Assembly (NCBI RefSeq): GCF_023347255.1
Contig: NZ_CP094466.1
Location: forward strand, 2,294,001 to 2,358,000
From: Faecalibacterium sp. I4-3-84
GTDB taxonomy: Bacteria; Bacillota; Clostridia; Oscillospirales; Ruminococcaceae
Direction: 5' to 3'
Length of the DNA: 64,000 bases
The translations under genes and the position numbers were made by a program. This document shows positions 17,387 through 25,437 of this stretch, piece after piece. A model generated the notes under the pieces. That model was not told where the DNA came from. It saw only the letters and a program-made list of their open reading frames with translations, and made no database searches. Position 1 is the first letter of the stretch; every line of letters begins with the position of its first letter.

Positions 17387-17643
17387 TTGGCATCACCTCG
17401 TTTCTCCAGCGGTGCCATCAGGTCCTTGTAGCAGGGAACCAACACACAGGGCTTTGCCCGCTTGTAGGGACACCCTTCACACTTGCTGGGGCCTTTGGGC
17501 GGCTCGATCAGATAGTAGCAGTTCTCCTTGCCGAGAACGCAGCCCTTCTTTCGGTTCTTCCAGAAGAAGCAGTGCCGGCAATCTGCCGGGCGGGAAGCAT
17601 GGTAGCGGATACCGTCCATCGTGACGGTCAGAACTTTTTTCAT
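17383..17643 (-). CDS. Small cysteine-rich protein of conjugative element
   Basis: 86 residues from ATG 17643 (AAGGAGGG upstream). Cys pairs in CRHCFFWKNRKKGC and CEGCPYKRAKPC suggest two zinc sites. Coupled to the following Cys-rich gene. Function unknown. Confidence 0.6.
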   Translation of the reverse strand: MKKVLTVTMDGIRYHASRPADCRHCFFWKNRKKGCVLGKENCYYLIEPPKGPSKCEGCPYKRAKPCVLVPCYKDLMAPLEKRGDAK

Positions 17644-17693
17644 CGGTAAACCCTCCTTTGGTGGATTCGGGAAGTTCAGCCCGAAAACCAAAA

Positions 17694-17739
17694 AGCGCGT
17701 TCCTCTTTCTGTTCCGAAAGAACAGCGAGTGAACGCGCT
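17694..17739. promoter_or_regulatory. Nested inverted repeat upstream of repA operon
   Basis: AGCGCGTTC (17694-17702) pairs with GAACGCGCT (17731-17739), enclosing CTGTTC-cgaaa-GAACAG. Could be a leader hairpin or operator for the leftward genes. Confidence 0.45.
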
Positions 17740-17895
17740 ATGTATGGAGAAAAGTGTTTTGCACGGTTTCTGGTAGGAATGTGAAAAATAGATTTACACA
17801 GTTTATCTTGTATTTACATGGATTTACAGGAAAGCGGCTACCAATTTTAGCAGAGAGCCGGGAAACAGAGTTCAAAAGGTGCTTTATGGGGCTTC

Positions 17896-17957
17896 ATTAG
17901 CTGGAAACCTGATTTTATTAGCTGAAACCGAAAATTCTGCTAATGGCATTAGCTGTC
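17896..17957. repeat. Iteron-like repeats upstream of repA
   Basis: ATTAGCTG occurs three times (17896, 17917, 17948), the first two as ATTAGCTGGAAACC and ATTAGCTGAAACC. The perfect inverted repeat GCTAATG-G-CATTAGC spans 17939-17953. They lie in an AT-rich stretch before a RepA_N operon, as an origin would. The rest of 17740-18040 shows nothing else clear. Confidence 0.35.
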
Positions 17958-18040
17958 TAATTTTGGTGATAGGTTCAAAATGAAAAATGCGAAGATCGTC
18001 TTTCACATGGAAAAATGACCTTCGCATTTTCTTAAAGGGA

Positions 18041-18114
18041 TACCCCAGACAGGATTCGAACCTGCGGTCTCCTCCTTAGGAGGGAGGCGCTTTATCCAGC
18101 TAAGCTACTGAGGC
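18041..18114 (-). tRNA. tRNA-Arg (CCU)
   Basis: Read leftward: acceptor GCCTCAG with CTGGGGT, D arm GCTTAGCTGGATAAAGC, anticodon arm CCTCC-CTCCTAA-GGAGG (anticodon CCT) and T arm GCAGGTTCGAATCCTGT. No CCA is encoded. All arms pair. tRNA-Arg genes are frequent attachment sites of mobile elements. Confidence 0.93.
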
Positions 18115-18321
18115 ATATTATGTATTATCGTTGATTTTTGAAATTCGACGCACTTGGAAACGAATGTGTGGAATGCTTTTCACAACGAAGTGACCGACTG
18201 CGTTGCAACCGAAACGGTGTTAAACTTGTTGCATCAAAATTTGTTGAGAAAACCGTGATTCTCGGTTTTGCTTTTGAATAGAGCAATCACTTCTGCACCC
18301 AAGGTATCAGGTTGACCGAAT

Positions 18322-18362
18322 TCTTAGGAGGCTTGCGCTCTATCCAACTGAGCTACGGAGAC
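18322..18362 (-). pseudogene. 5' half of a second tRNA-Arg (CCU)
   Basis: Read leftward, GTCTCCGTAGCTCAG, TTGGATAGAGCG and CAAGCCTCCTAAG form an acceptor strand, D arm and the anticodon loop with CCT, then break into unrelated AATTCGG. It differs from the intact copy 200 bases away. It looks like half of a tRNA-Arg gene cut at or near the anticodon loop, perhaps a recombination scar. Nothing coding is seen in 18115-18485. Confidence 0.7.
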
Positions 18363-18485
18363 GGATACCCTATTATAATACAGCATTTTGCGGATAAAAT
18401 CAAGTTGAACCGGAGGGCAAAATGGTGTATGCTATAGAGGAAATGAAAATAGCCGCGGCAGGCTTTGCCGCGTGCGGAGGAACTT

Positions 18486-19871
18486 ATGGAAAAGGCAAAA
18501 GGGAAAAAGCTGTTTTACCGCCCGGCGGGCAAGCGCAAGGGGATGTATACGCCTACGCAGATCATCTGTGTGAGCTTTGTCATCGTGATCGCGCTGGGCA
18601 CCTTTCTGCTCAGCCTGCCTGTTGCCAGCAAGCATGGGCGGCTGGATGTACTGGATGCCATGTTCACCGCCACAAGCGCTACCTGCGTTACTGGTCTGAT
18701 CGTGCGGGATACCTGGACCCAGTTCACCTACTTTGGGCAGGCGGTGATCCTGCTGCTCATTCAGGTGGGTGGTCTGGGGTTGGTCACCCTCACCAGCTTC
18801 TTCGCGCTGGCTATGCGGCGGCGCATGGGCTTCCGCGATCTGCGGCTGCTGGGAGAAAGCGTCTCAGCGGACGGATATGCGCAGGCCAAGGACGTGCTGA
18901 AGATCGTGGTGGGACTGGCTGGCCTGTTTGAAGGCATTGGCATTGTGCTGCTGCTGCTCGCCTTTGTGCCGCAGTTCGGGCTGGAAGGCATCTGGGTGAG
19001 CGTGTTCACGGCCATCTCGGCTTTCTGTAACGCGGGCTTTGATCTGTTTGGCCGGTTCGGCCAGTATTCCTCACTGGCACCCTATGTGAACAATTACTAT
19101 GTTCAGGCCGTTGTGATGTTCATGATCATCTCCGGTGGTCTGGGCTTTATGGTCTGGGTGGAGATCGGCGAGTACCACAAAAAACACCGCTTGTCTCTGC
19201 AGGCCAAGGTGGTGCTGAGCTTCTCGGTGATCCTGTGGCTCGGCGGCGCGGCGCTCATCGCGCTGATGGAGTGGAACAATCCTGCCAGCATGGGCGGGCT
19301 CTCTGTGCCCGGCAAGCTGATGGCGGCACTGTTCCAGTCGGTGTCCACTCGTACTGCGGGCATGAATACCATCGACCTTGCCGCCTGCGGGCCCATTACC
19401 AAGCTGCTGATGAGTGTGCTGCAATTCATCGGCGCGGCACCCGGTTCCACCGGCGGCGGTGTGAAAGTGACCACCTTTGCCGTCATCATCCTGACCATCC
19501 GCAGCGTGGCTCAGGGCCGCGATGACTGTGTGATCGCAGAGCACCACATCGAGTCCAAGACGGTTTATCGTGCTTTGACCATTATCGTGCTCGGCGCGCT
19601 GGCGGCGGTTGGCTCGGCTGTGGTGGTGTACTACAACACTTCGGAGGCGGTATCGATCATTGACGCGATCTTTGAATCCTGTTCGGCCTTTGGTACGGTG
19701 GGCCTTTCGGTGGGCGTTACCGCTCAGCTGAACCGGGGTGCAAAGATCCTGTATATGCTGGTCATGTTCATGGGCCGTGTCGGCCCGGTGTCGCTGGCCA
19801 TGAGCCTGACGGCAAAGCCGGACGACAACAAACGGAAGATCATGCCGGTGGGGCATATCAACGTAGGTTAA
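18486..19871 (+). CDS. trkH: TrkH/KtrB-type potassium transporter subunit
   Basis: About 461 residues with eight to ten membrane spans. The four pore loops are recognisable: ATCVTGLI, FCNAGFD, STRTAGMNT and AFGTVGLSVG, each with the conserved filter glycine. It takes up K+ together with a TrkA/KtrA regulatory subunit, not found in the window. ATG 18486 sits 5 bases after CGGAGGA; an earlier in-frame start at 18465 has a poorer site. Single-gene unit ended by the terminator at 19878. Confidence 0.93.
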   Translation: MEKAKGKKLFYRPAGKRKGMYTPTQIICVSFVIVIALGTFLLSLPVASKHGRLDVLDAMFTATSATCVTGLIVRDTWTQFTYFGQAVILLLIQVGGLGLVTLTSFFALAMRRRMGFRDLRLLGESVSADGYAQAKDVLKIVVGLAGLFEGIGIVLLLLAFVPQFGLEGIWVSVFTAISAFCNAGFDLFGRFGQYSSLAPYVNNYYVQAVVMFMIISGGLGFMVWVEIGEYHKKHRLSLQAKVVLSFSVILWLGGAALIALMEWNNPASMGGLSVPGKLMAALFQSVSTRTAGMNTIDLAACGPITKLLMSVLQFIGAAPGSTGGGVKVTTFAVIILTIRSVAQGRDDCVIAEHHIESKTVYRALTIIVLGALAAVGSAVVVYYNTSEAVSIIDAIFESCSAFGTVGLSVGVTAQLNRGAKILYMLVMFMGRVGPVSLAMSLTAKPDDNKRKIMPVGHINVG

Positions 19872-19877
19872 ATGAAA

Positions 19878-19918
19878 ACAGGCGGCTGCACAGTGCTTTG
19901 TGCAGCCGCCTGTTTTTT
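19878..19918 (+). terminator. Terminator after trkH
   Basis: ACAGGCGGCTGCACA hairpin with TGTGCAGCCGCCTGT and six T. Confidence 0.92.
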
Positions 19919-20039
19919 GGTAAGGAAAGGTTATGCTTTGATTTTCGGGACTGACGGTGCGTCTGCGGAGCTTGTCCGAGCCCCGCCATCCGCTGAGGCA
20001 GACCGCGCTCTTTACAAGGGGATAAACGCTGCTGCACAC

Positions 20040-20069
20040 AAAAAGCCCCCGGAGGCGCTCTCCGGGGGC
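20040..20069 (-). terminator. Terminator of surface-protein gene
   Basis: Read leftward, GCCCCCGGAG hairpin with CTCCGGGGGC then TTTTTG, about 40 bases after the stop at 20109. Confidence 0.85.
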
Positions 20070-20108
20070 AGGGGGTCAGGCTTTGGTGGGTGCTAAAGGT
20101 AAAACGCT

Positions 20109-22034
20109 TTAGTGGCCTGCGGCCTTCCAGGTTTTGAAAACCTTCAGGCGGGTAACGCGTTTTGCGGGAGCAAATTTACCGCTGCTTTCGGTTTCCATCA
20201 GACCAGCTTCGATAGCCCACTGTGCTGCCTTGGCAGTTTCAAGGTCAGACACGTCGGTAAAGGCGGGCTGCTTTTCGGGCTCCGGCTTATCGGCTGCATT
20301 CCACAGCAGCAGAGCCAGTTCGCCGCGGTTAGCGGGGATGGCTGCACCTGCGGGCAGGGTCTCTCTGAGGGTCTGGGTGATGCCGAACTCATGGGCGGCA
20401 TAGAGGGTCAGACCAACGAGTGTGCCGCCGACAGCGACCAAAGCAAGACCGAGCAGCGGGCTGCCTTCCGCATCGGGGGTGGGCTCCGGAGGAATATCGC
20501 TTGTTGCACTGATCTCAACATCTTCTGCGGGCATGGTGAAGGTGATGACGTTTCCATCAATCCGCAGATCTCTGGGCGTGGGGGACAGGGTCCAGCTGCT
20601 AAACACATCGCCTGCGGTAAAGGCGTCCTCATTCACAGTCAGGGTCAGGGTCACGGGGCTGCCAGCGGGGATTTCGGCTTCGTTGCCGGTGTACTGCTTG
20701 CCGTTCAGCTCCGAGATCGTGCCATTGGTCACGCGCAGGGTGTGCTTGGCACCGGAGAGCAGCTCCAGATAGGGGAAGGAGCCGGGCTGTTTGCCGGCAC
20801 CGGGTGTGAACGGTTCCATGCTGTACCAATCAAAAGGTTCCGCACTTTCCATGGAGTCGCCGCCAAGCGCGAGGGCAATGTCATAACCTTCTGCAAACTT
20901 GACCGGCATATCAATAGAGCAGGCCTCGCTATCAATGACGATGCGAGCGTCCTCAATCGTGGCTCCCTCGCCGACAGAGATGCCGTTATAACCGTTCACA
21001 TAGAGCTCGACACCGCCGCCGATCTCCATACGACCATTATTGCCATCGTCCATAGGCTCCATGTGGATCGCGTATGTCTCCTCACCAAAGGTGGTCGCTT
21101 CCACCCTGCCTTTGTCGATCTTCATAACATCGGATGCACGCAGGGCATTGTATTTTTGCGCGGTAGCCTTGACCGTAGCGTTGGTAATGGTCATAGCACT
21201 TTTGCTCATAATGGCGTTACGCTCGGCCTCGGCAGTAATGCTGCCGCCGGTCAGGGTCATTTCGCCTCCTGAATACAGTGCAGTATAGCCACCCTTGTTT
21301 TCCACGTTGCAGTTGGTGATACTAAGGGTGCCAGCGGCACCGAGGGCATCGCTACCGATGCAGGTGGACTTCAGCTGACCGCCGTTGATAGTGATATCGC
21401 CGTCACACCAGATGGCAGGATATCCCTTATTGCTTTGGTTGTCGTTGGAGGTGGTGACGTTCGAATTCTCGATCGTCAAATCGCGGGGCGTCCAGATGGC
21501 GTTGCCGTCGGTGCTAGCGGATTCAAAGGTACTGTTGCTGATCTCGATGCCTAAATCGGCGTGGACCGCAAGAACATTACTGGACACCTTAACGGTGGTG
21601 TCCTTAACGAGCAGACTGCCTGTGTTGACGTAAATAGCATGACCATTAGCAGCAGTGATGTTCAGGCTGCCTTCGCCGGTCAGGGTCAGAAGGCCGCACG
21701 ACTGCACACTCAGAATACCGGGCTGATTGTCGGAGTTGATGCTGTTTTCACCTACCAGCTTAATGGTAAGGCCATAGGTCATATTACAGATGGCGGCAGC
21801 GTGGCCAGAGTTGATCGTGGCCTTCGTCAGGGTCAGGGTCTGGGTGTCGGGGTCATACTCGGCAGTGCCATCGCCGCAAGTCACAGAGCGATTGGCACTG
21901 CCCAGCCATGTGTCGCCGACAAGCACCTGCTTGTCGGCAGCCGCAAAAGCGGATGCGGGAAGGAACATCAGCACCATGGCAGCTGAGAGCAGCAGGCTCA
22001 AAAGCCGGGTCTTTAGGGAAAATCGTCTATGCAT
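20109..22034 (-). CDS. Secreted beta-helix surface protein with SLH-like C-terminus
   Basis: 641 residues from ATG 22034 (AAAGGA 8 bases upstream; in-frame starts at 22061 and 22043 are less likely). A signal peptide ends at SAFAA. Residues ~40-400 are repeated 20-25-residue strands (GSLLVKDTTVKVSS, RDLTIENSNVTTS, GEMTLTGGSITAE, SAMTITNATVKAT), a right-handed parallel beta-helix typical of adhesins or carbohydrate-binding surface proteins. A bacterial Ig-like segment follows, then a hydrophobic stretch LLGLALVAVGGTLVGLTLYA near 545, then an SLH-like region (FTDVSDLETAKAAQWAIEAG). Probably cell-surface; ligand unknown. Promoter region carries a G10 tract. Confidence 0.8.
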   Translation of the reverse strand: MHRRFSLKTRLLSLLLSAAMVLMFLPASAFAAADKQVLVGDTWLGSANRSVTCGDGTAEYDPDTQTLTLTKATINSGHAAAICNMTYGLTIKLVGENSINSDNQPGILSVQSCGLLTLTGEGSLNITAANGHAIYVNTGSLLVKDTTVKVSSNVLAVHADLGIEISNSTFESASTDGNAIWTPRDLTIENSNVTTSNDNQSNKGYPAIWCDGDITINGGQLKSTCIGSDALGAAGTLSITNCNVENKGGYTALYSGGEMTLTGGSITAEAERNAIMSKSAMTITNATVKATAQKYNALRASDVMKIDKGRVEATTFGEETYAIHMEPMDDGNNGRMEIGGGVELYVNGYNGISVGEGATIEDARIVIDSEACSIDMPVKFAEGYDIALALGGDSMESAEPFDWYSMEPFTPGAGKQPGSFPYLELLSGAKHTLRVTNGTISELNGKQYTGNEAEIPAGSPVTLTLTVNEDAFTAGDVFSSWTLSPTPRDLRIDGNVITFTMPAEDVEISATSDIPPEPTPDAEGSPLLGLALVAVGGTLVGLTLYAAHEFGITQTLRETLPAGAAIPANRGELALLLWNAADKPEPEKQPAFTDVSDLETAKAAQWAIEAGLMETESSGKFAPAKRVTRLKVFKTWKAAGH

Positions 22035-22127
22035 AAGGAACATTCCTTTCTTTTGGCGCATTGTGCAGCCGCCCGTACAGACTTTGCGGCAACACGCTGC
22101 ATTCTTTGCGGGAATCGTCTATCTGAT

Positions 22128-22159
22128 ATTATACAATACTTATACGGGGGGGGGGTAAG
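22128..22159 (-). promoter_or_regulatory. Promoter with G10/C10 homopolymer between -35 and -10
   Basis: Read leftward: TTACCC or a nearby hexamer, a run of ten C (22146-22155), GTATAAGTATTG, and TATAAT (22128-22133), about 95 bases before the surface-protein ATG. The run covers the -35/spacer region, so its length sets the spacing. The gap 22035-22363 holds otherwise only the pepT terminator. Confidence 0.55.
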
Positions 22160-22289
22160 TGACGGCTTGGCCAAAAAAAGAAAGAAAAATTTGATGTATC
22201 ACACAAATCTTCGAGAGCGTAGTTGCAGTTTGTTGCAGATGGCGCTTTTTGCTGCCGTTTGACCGGGCTGTTTGCCGAAAAATGGTTTT

Positions 22290-22332
22290 AAAAAAGCAAT
22301 GCCGGGCAGCCCGAAGGTTGCCCGGCATTGCT
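22290..22332 (-). terminator. Terminator of pepT
   Basis: Read leftward: GCAATGCCGGGCA hairpin with TGCCCGGCATTGC and six T. Confidence 0.9.
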
Positions 22333-22363
22333 CTATTACGGAAGGTTTTGCAGTATCTGAAAA

Positions 22364-23581
22364 TCACTCTGCGTACAGAGAAATGATGTTCAGCAAGATC
22401 TCGGTGCAGCGGTCCATGCGCTCAGCGGTGATGCACTCGCATACGCCGTGGAAATTGAAGCCGCCGGTGCCCAGATTGGGGCAGGGCAGGCCTTTCCAGC
22501 TCAGCATAGCACCGTCGGTGCCGCCGCGCACCGGAATTTCCTCCGGTTCCAGCCCGGCCATGCGGGTGGCCTTGCGGGCGGTCTCTACTAAGTGGAAATG
22601 CGGCTTGATTTTTTCCAGCATGTTGCGGTAGCTGTCCTTGATCTCCACGGTCACGGTGCCTTCGCCGTACTTTCCGTTCAAAAATTCGGCAATATCCAGC
22701 ATGTTGTCCTTCTTGAACTGCAGCTTTGCGGCATCGTGGTCGCGCAGGATGTAGCCCAGCTTTGCGGTGGTCACATCGCCGTACATCTGGCACAGGTGGT
22801 AGAAGCCCTGGCGGCCCTCGGTAGTCTCCGGCCGGGCCGTGACGGGCAGAGCACCGTGGAACTCCATTGCTACGTTGGAAGCGTTGATCATGGTGTCCTT
22901 GGCGGTGCCCGGGTGCACCGAGAAGCCGCGGATGGTCACGGTGGCGGAAGCGGCGTTGAAGTTCTCGTACTCAATGGAGCCGGCATCGCCGCCGTCCACC
23001 GTATAGGCAAAGTCGGCACCGAAGCCCGGAATATCGAACAGCTCTGCACCCTCGCCGATCTCTTCATCCGGAGTAAAGGCGATACACAGCTTGCCGTGGG
23101 GCAGGCCTTTTTCCTGAATGGTCTCAACAGCGGTCAAAATTTCGGCAATACCGGCCTTATCGTCGGCACCCAGCAGGGTGGTACCGTCTGAGGTGATGAG
23201 GGTCTCGCCCTTCATGGAAGTAAGGAAGGGGAACACAGAGGGCTTCATCACCATGCCGGTGGCGGGCAGAGTTACGTCGCCGCCGTTGTAGTTTTCCCAC
23301 ACAACGGGCTGCACATTCTCACCGCTGGCATCGTCGGCAGTGTCCATGTGGGCGATCAGGCCCAGAGCGTGTTGATCCTCACAGCCGGGCGTGGCAGGCA
23401 GGGTGCCATAGACGTAGCAGTGCTCGTCCACATGGGCATCCTCCATGCCAAGGGCCTTCATCTCCTCCACCAGCTGGCGGGCAAGGTCAAACTCCCGTTC
23501 AGCGGAAGGGTGCGTACCGGAGTTTTCGTCCGAGGTGGTATGCACCCGGACATAATTCAAAAGCCGTTCATAAGCGCGCAT
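22364..23581 (-). CDS. pepT: Peptidase T (tripeptide aminopeptidase)
   Basis: 405 residues, M20B family. Zinc ligands are seen in AHMDTADDASG, LLGADDKAG, TPDEEIGEG and TVDGGDAGS. Releases the N-terminal residue of tripeptides in the cytoplasm. ATG 23581 follows AGGAG by 8 bases; the GTG nine bases earlier is unlikely. Divergent from the dehydrogenase gene. Confidence 0.95.
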   Translation of the reverse strand: MRAYERLLNYVRVHTTSDENSGTHPSAEREFDLARQLVEEMKALGMEDAHVDEHCYVYGTLPATPGCEDQHALGLIAHMDTADDASGENVQPVVWENYNGGDVTLPATGMVMKPSVFPFLTSMKGETLITSDGTTLLGADDKAGIAEILTAVETIQEKGLPHGKLCIAFTPDEEIGEGAELFDIPGFGADFAYTVDGGDAGSIEYENFNAASATVTIRGFSVHPGTAKDTMINASNVAMEFHGALPVTARPETTEGRQGFYHLCQMYGDVTTAKLGYILRDHDAAKLQFKKDNMLDIAEFLNGKYGEGTVTVEIKDSYRNMLEKIKPHFHLVETARKATRMAGLEPEEIPVRGGTDGAMLSWKGLPCPNLGTGGFNFHGVCECITAERMDRCTEILLNIISLYAE

Positions 23582-23630
23582 AAGGCACACTCCTTTTATA
23601 TTTCAGTGATGTATACTTCTCAGTTCCTTT

Positions 23631-23659
23631 ATCATACCCTCTTTTCCGACAATTTACAA
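23631..23659 (-). promoter_or_regulatory. pepT promoter
   Basis: Read leftward: TTGTAA, 17 bases, TATGAT, about 50 bases before the pepT start. Confidence 0.6.
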
Positions 23660-23789
23660 CTGTTTTGCGCGCATTCATATGGAAAGATGAATCCTCATTT
23701 TTAAGGTGAATAAAATTCACGCAGTAAAATGCATCCATCTGTGCAGAACGTGCTACAATAGGTACAAAATAAGCCGGGAGGGAAGTTTT

Positions 23790-24785
23790 ATGGCAACAAA
23801 AGTCTTTTTTTACACCCTGCGCCCCTACGATGAGCTGGGCATCGCGCAGCGGCTGGCACCGCAGCTGGATGTTGAGTTTGGCTCTGTGCAGGAGTATCCC
23901 ACGCTGAAAAACGCTGAACTGGCAAAGGGCTATGATGCCGTGTCGGTAACGCCCTGTGATATGAGCGCGCCCATGGTCAAGCGGTTTCACGAGCTGGGCG
24001 TAAAGTCCATCTGCTGCCGTTCCATCGGCTATGACCACGTAGACCGCGAGACGGCCAGGGAACTGGGCATGAAGGTGGCCAATGTGGACTACCCGCCAAA
24101 CGGCGTTGCAAACTTTGCCATTATGCTCATGCTGATGAGCCTGCGCAAGGCAGGGCACATCCTCAAGCGCGGCGAAGCGCAGGACTACTCCCTGCAGGGA
24201 AAAATCGGCCGCGATATTTCCACCTGCACTGTGGGTGTGATCGGTACGGGCCGCATTGGCCGCACGGTGCTGCAGCATCTGTCCGGCTTTGGCTGCCGCC
24301 TGCTGGCCTACGACCTGTACCCCAACGACGAGGTAAAGAAGATCGCCGAGTATGTGCCGCTGGAGACCCTGCTGGCGGAAAGCGATGTCATCACTCTGCA
24401 CACCAACGCTACGGAGGAGAATCACCATCTCATCGATACCAAAGCAATTGAGAGCATGAAGCCGGGCGTGACCATCATCAACACCGCCCGCGGCAAGCTG
24501 ATCGACAGCGATGCACTGATCGCCGGGCTGGAAAGCGGCAAGATTGGCGCGGCGGGCCTGGACGTGCTGGAAAATGAGAACGGTCTGTACTATTATAATC
24601 GCATGGGCGATGTGATCCCGAACCCGGAGCTGGCGGCTCTGCGCAGCATGCCCAATGTGATCCTGACCGACCACACGGCTTTCTACACCCACGAGGATGT
24701 GGAGAGCATGGTGCGCGGTGTGCTGGAAAGCGCGGTTGCCTTTGAAAAAGGCCAGCCCACCCGGCATGATGTGACGGACCTTTGA
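23790..24785 (+). CDS. D-isomer specific 2-hydroxyacid dehydrogenase (D-lactate dehydrogenase type)
   Basis: 331 residues. NAD-binding GTGRIGRTVLQ near 150, then INTARGKLID (catalytic Arg) and DHTAFYT (catalytic His) in the usual order, with a Glu between. Close to fermentative D-lactate dehydrogenases and VanH-type enzymes. No vanA/vanX neighbours are seen, so a pyruvate/D-lactate role is likelier. ATG 23790 follows GGGAGGGAAG. Confidence 0.88.
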   Translation: MATKVFFYTLRPYDELGIAQRLAPQLDVEFGSVQEYPTLKNAELAKGYDAVSVTPCDMSAPMVKRFHELGVKSICCRSIGYDHVDRETARELGMKVANVDYPPNGVANFAIMLMLMSLRKAGHILKRGEAQDYSLQGKIGRDISTCTVGVIGTGRIGRTVLQHLSGFGCRLLAYDLYPNDEVKKIAEYVPLETLLAESDVITLHTNATEENHHLIDTKAIESMKPGVTIINTARGKLIDSDALIAGLESGKIGAAGLDVLENENGLYYYNRMGDVIPNPELAALRSMPNVILTDHTAFYTHEDVESMVRGVLESAVAFEKGQPTRHDVTDL

Positions 24786-24861
24786 TTTGTCCGGCAGACG
24801 ATTTTGAATGGCCACCGTTGCACTCTGGCCATCTTCAACGGAAACAGTATTTCTGAATAGA

Positions 24862-24897
24862 GCAGATCCCGGCAGACTGCGGTTTGCCGGGATCTGC
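24862..24897. terminator. Terminator-like hairpin after dehydrogenase
   Basis: GCAGATCCCGGCA hairpin with TGCCGGGATCTGC; T-tract is poor. Confidence 0.6.
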
Positions 24898-24965
24898 ATT
24901 CATATAGAAAACCACAAGCTATGCTTGTGGAAGAAAAGAGCCGTAGCGTTGAAACGGTAGAAAAA

Positions 24966-25030
24966 GAACCTCCTTTTGCTATAATTAGAAGCGGGTAACG
25001 CCAACCGCATACTAAAGCAAAAGGAGGTTC
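24966..25030 (+). promoter_or_regulatory. RBS-sequestering inverted repeat of IS200-type leader
   Basis: GAACCTCCTTTTGCT (24966-24980) is the exact complement of AGCAAAAGGAGGTTC (25016-25030), which holds the tnpA ribosome site. A second inner hairpin GCGG..CCGC lies in the loop. In IS200 such pairing represses transposase translation. Confidence 0.8.
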
Positions 25031-25036
25031 ATCCAT

Positions 25037-25240
25037 ATGGACGAGAAAAGTTTATCACATACGAGCTGGAATTGCAAATATCACATAGTGCTAGTACCGA
25101 AATATCGCAGGAAAGTGATATACGGAAAGCTAAGAAAAGATATTGGAAAAATACTAAGGAGACTATGCGATTACAAGCATGTAGAGATAATAGAAGCACA
25201 CGCGATGCCAGACCATATCCATATGATTACTTCCTATTAG
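25037..25240 (+). pseudogene. tnpA: TnpA transposase, N-terminal fragment
   Basis: 67 of about 150 residues of the Y1 HUH transposase: KYHIVLVPKYRRKVIY and HAMPDHIHM with the HUH histidines, then a premature stop. The catalytic tyrosine is missing. Confidence 0.85.
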
Positions 25241-25313
25241 GAACACTGTAAATACAAGGCTTTTCGGAGCCTACAAACCAGAAAAAATAATATTTGATCT
25301 ATCACATTACGCA

Positions 25314-25350
25314 AAAAGCCGTCCGGCATGAGAAACGGACGGCTTTTTTG
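25314..25350 (+). terminator. Terminator before the second conjugative element
   Basis: AAAAGCCGTCCG hairpin with CGGACGGCTTTTTT, which insulates the parB gene from upstream reading. Confidence 0.85.
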
Positions 25351-25437
25351 CGTGGATAGACGGAAAGGAGGCACAAAAATAACTACAAAATTTTAGCGCT
25401 CTAATTTGTGCAACTTTAACGAAAAGGAGGATCGTAA

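Larger units (their letters stand above)
15161..17739. mobile_element. Remnant of a first conjugative element
   Basis: Leftward gene order repA - pcfB - virD4 with two upstream Cys-rich genes, as in clostridial integrative conjugative elements. Both repA and virD4 are cut, so the backbone was deleted from both sides. It lies next to an intact tRNA-Arg and a tRNA-Arg half. It contains none of the 23-bp palindromes of the second element. Confidence 0.75.
24911..25240 (+). mobile_element. Truncated IS200/IS605-family element
   Basis: Left end with subterminal hairpin CCACAAGC-tat-GCTTGTGG (24911-24929), leader and 5' part of tnpA. The 3' half of tnpA and the right end are missing. Confidence 0.8.

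Noticed and set aside
23790-24785. VanH of a vancomycin-resistance cluster, given the VanR/VanS-like pair at the right end
   Set aside because: No vanA, vanX or other van genes in the window and the two loci are 38 kb apart; ordinary D-lactate dehydrogenase and a generic two-component system are more likely.
23568-24899. 443-codon minus-strand frame opposite the dehydrogenase gene
   Set aside because: Runs antisense to a clear D-2-hydroxyacid dehydrogenase; His/Gln-rich low-information sequence.
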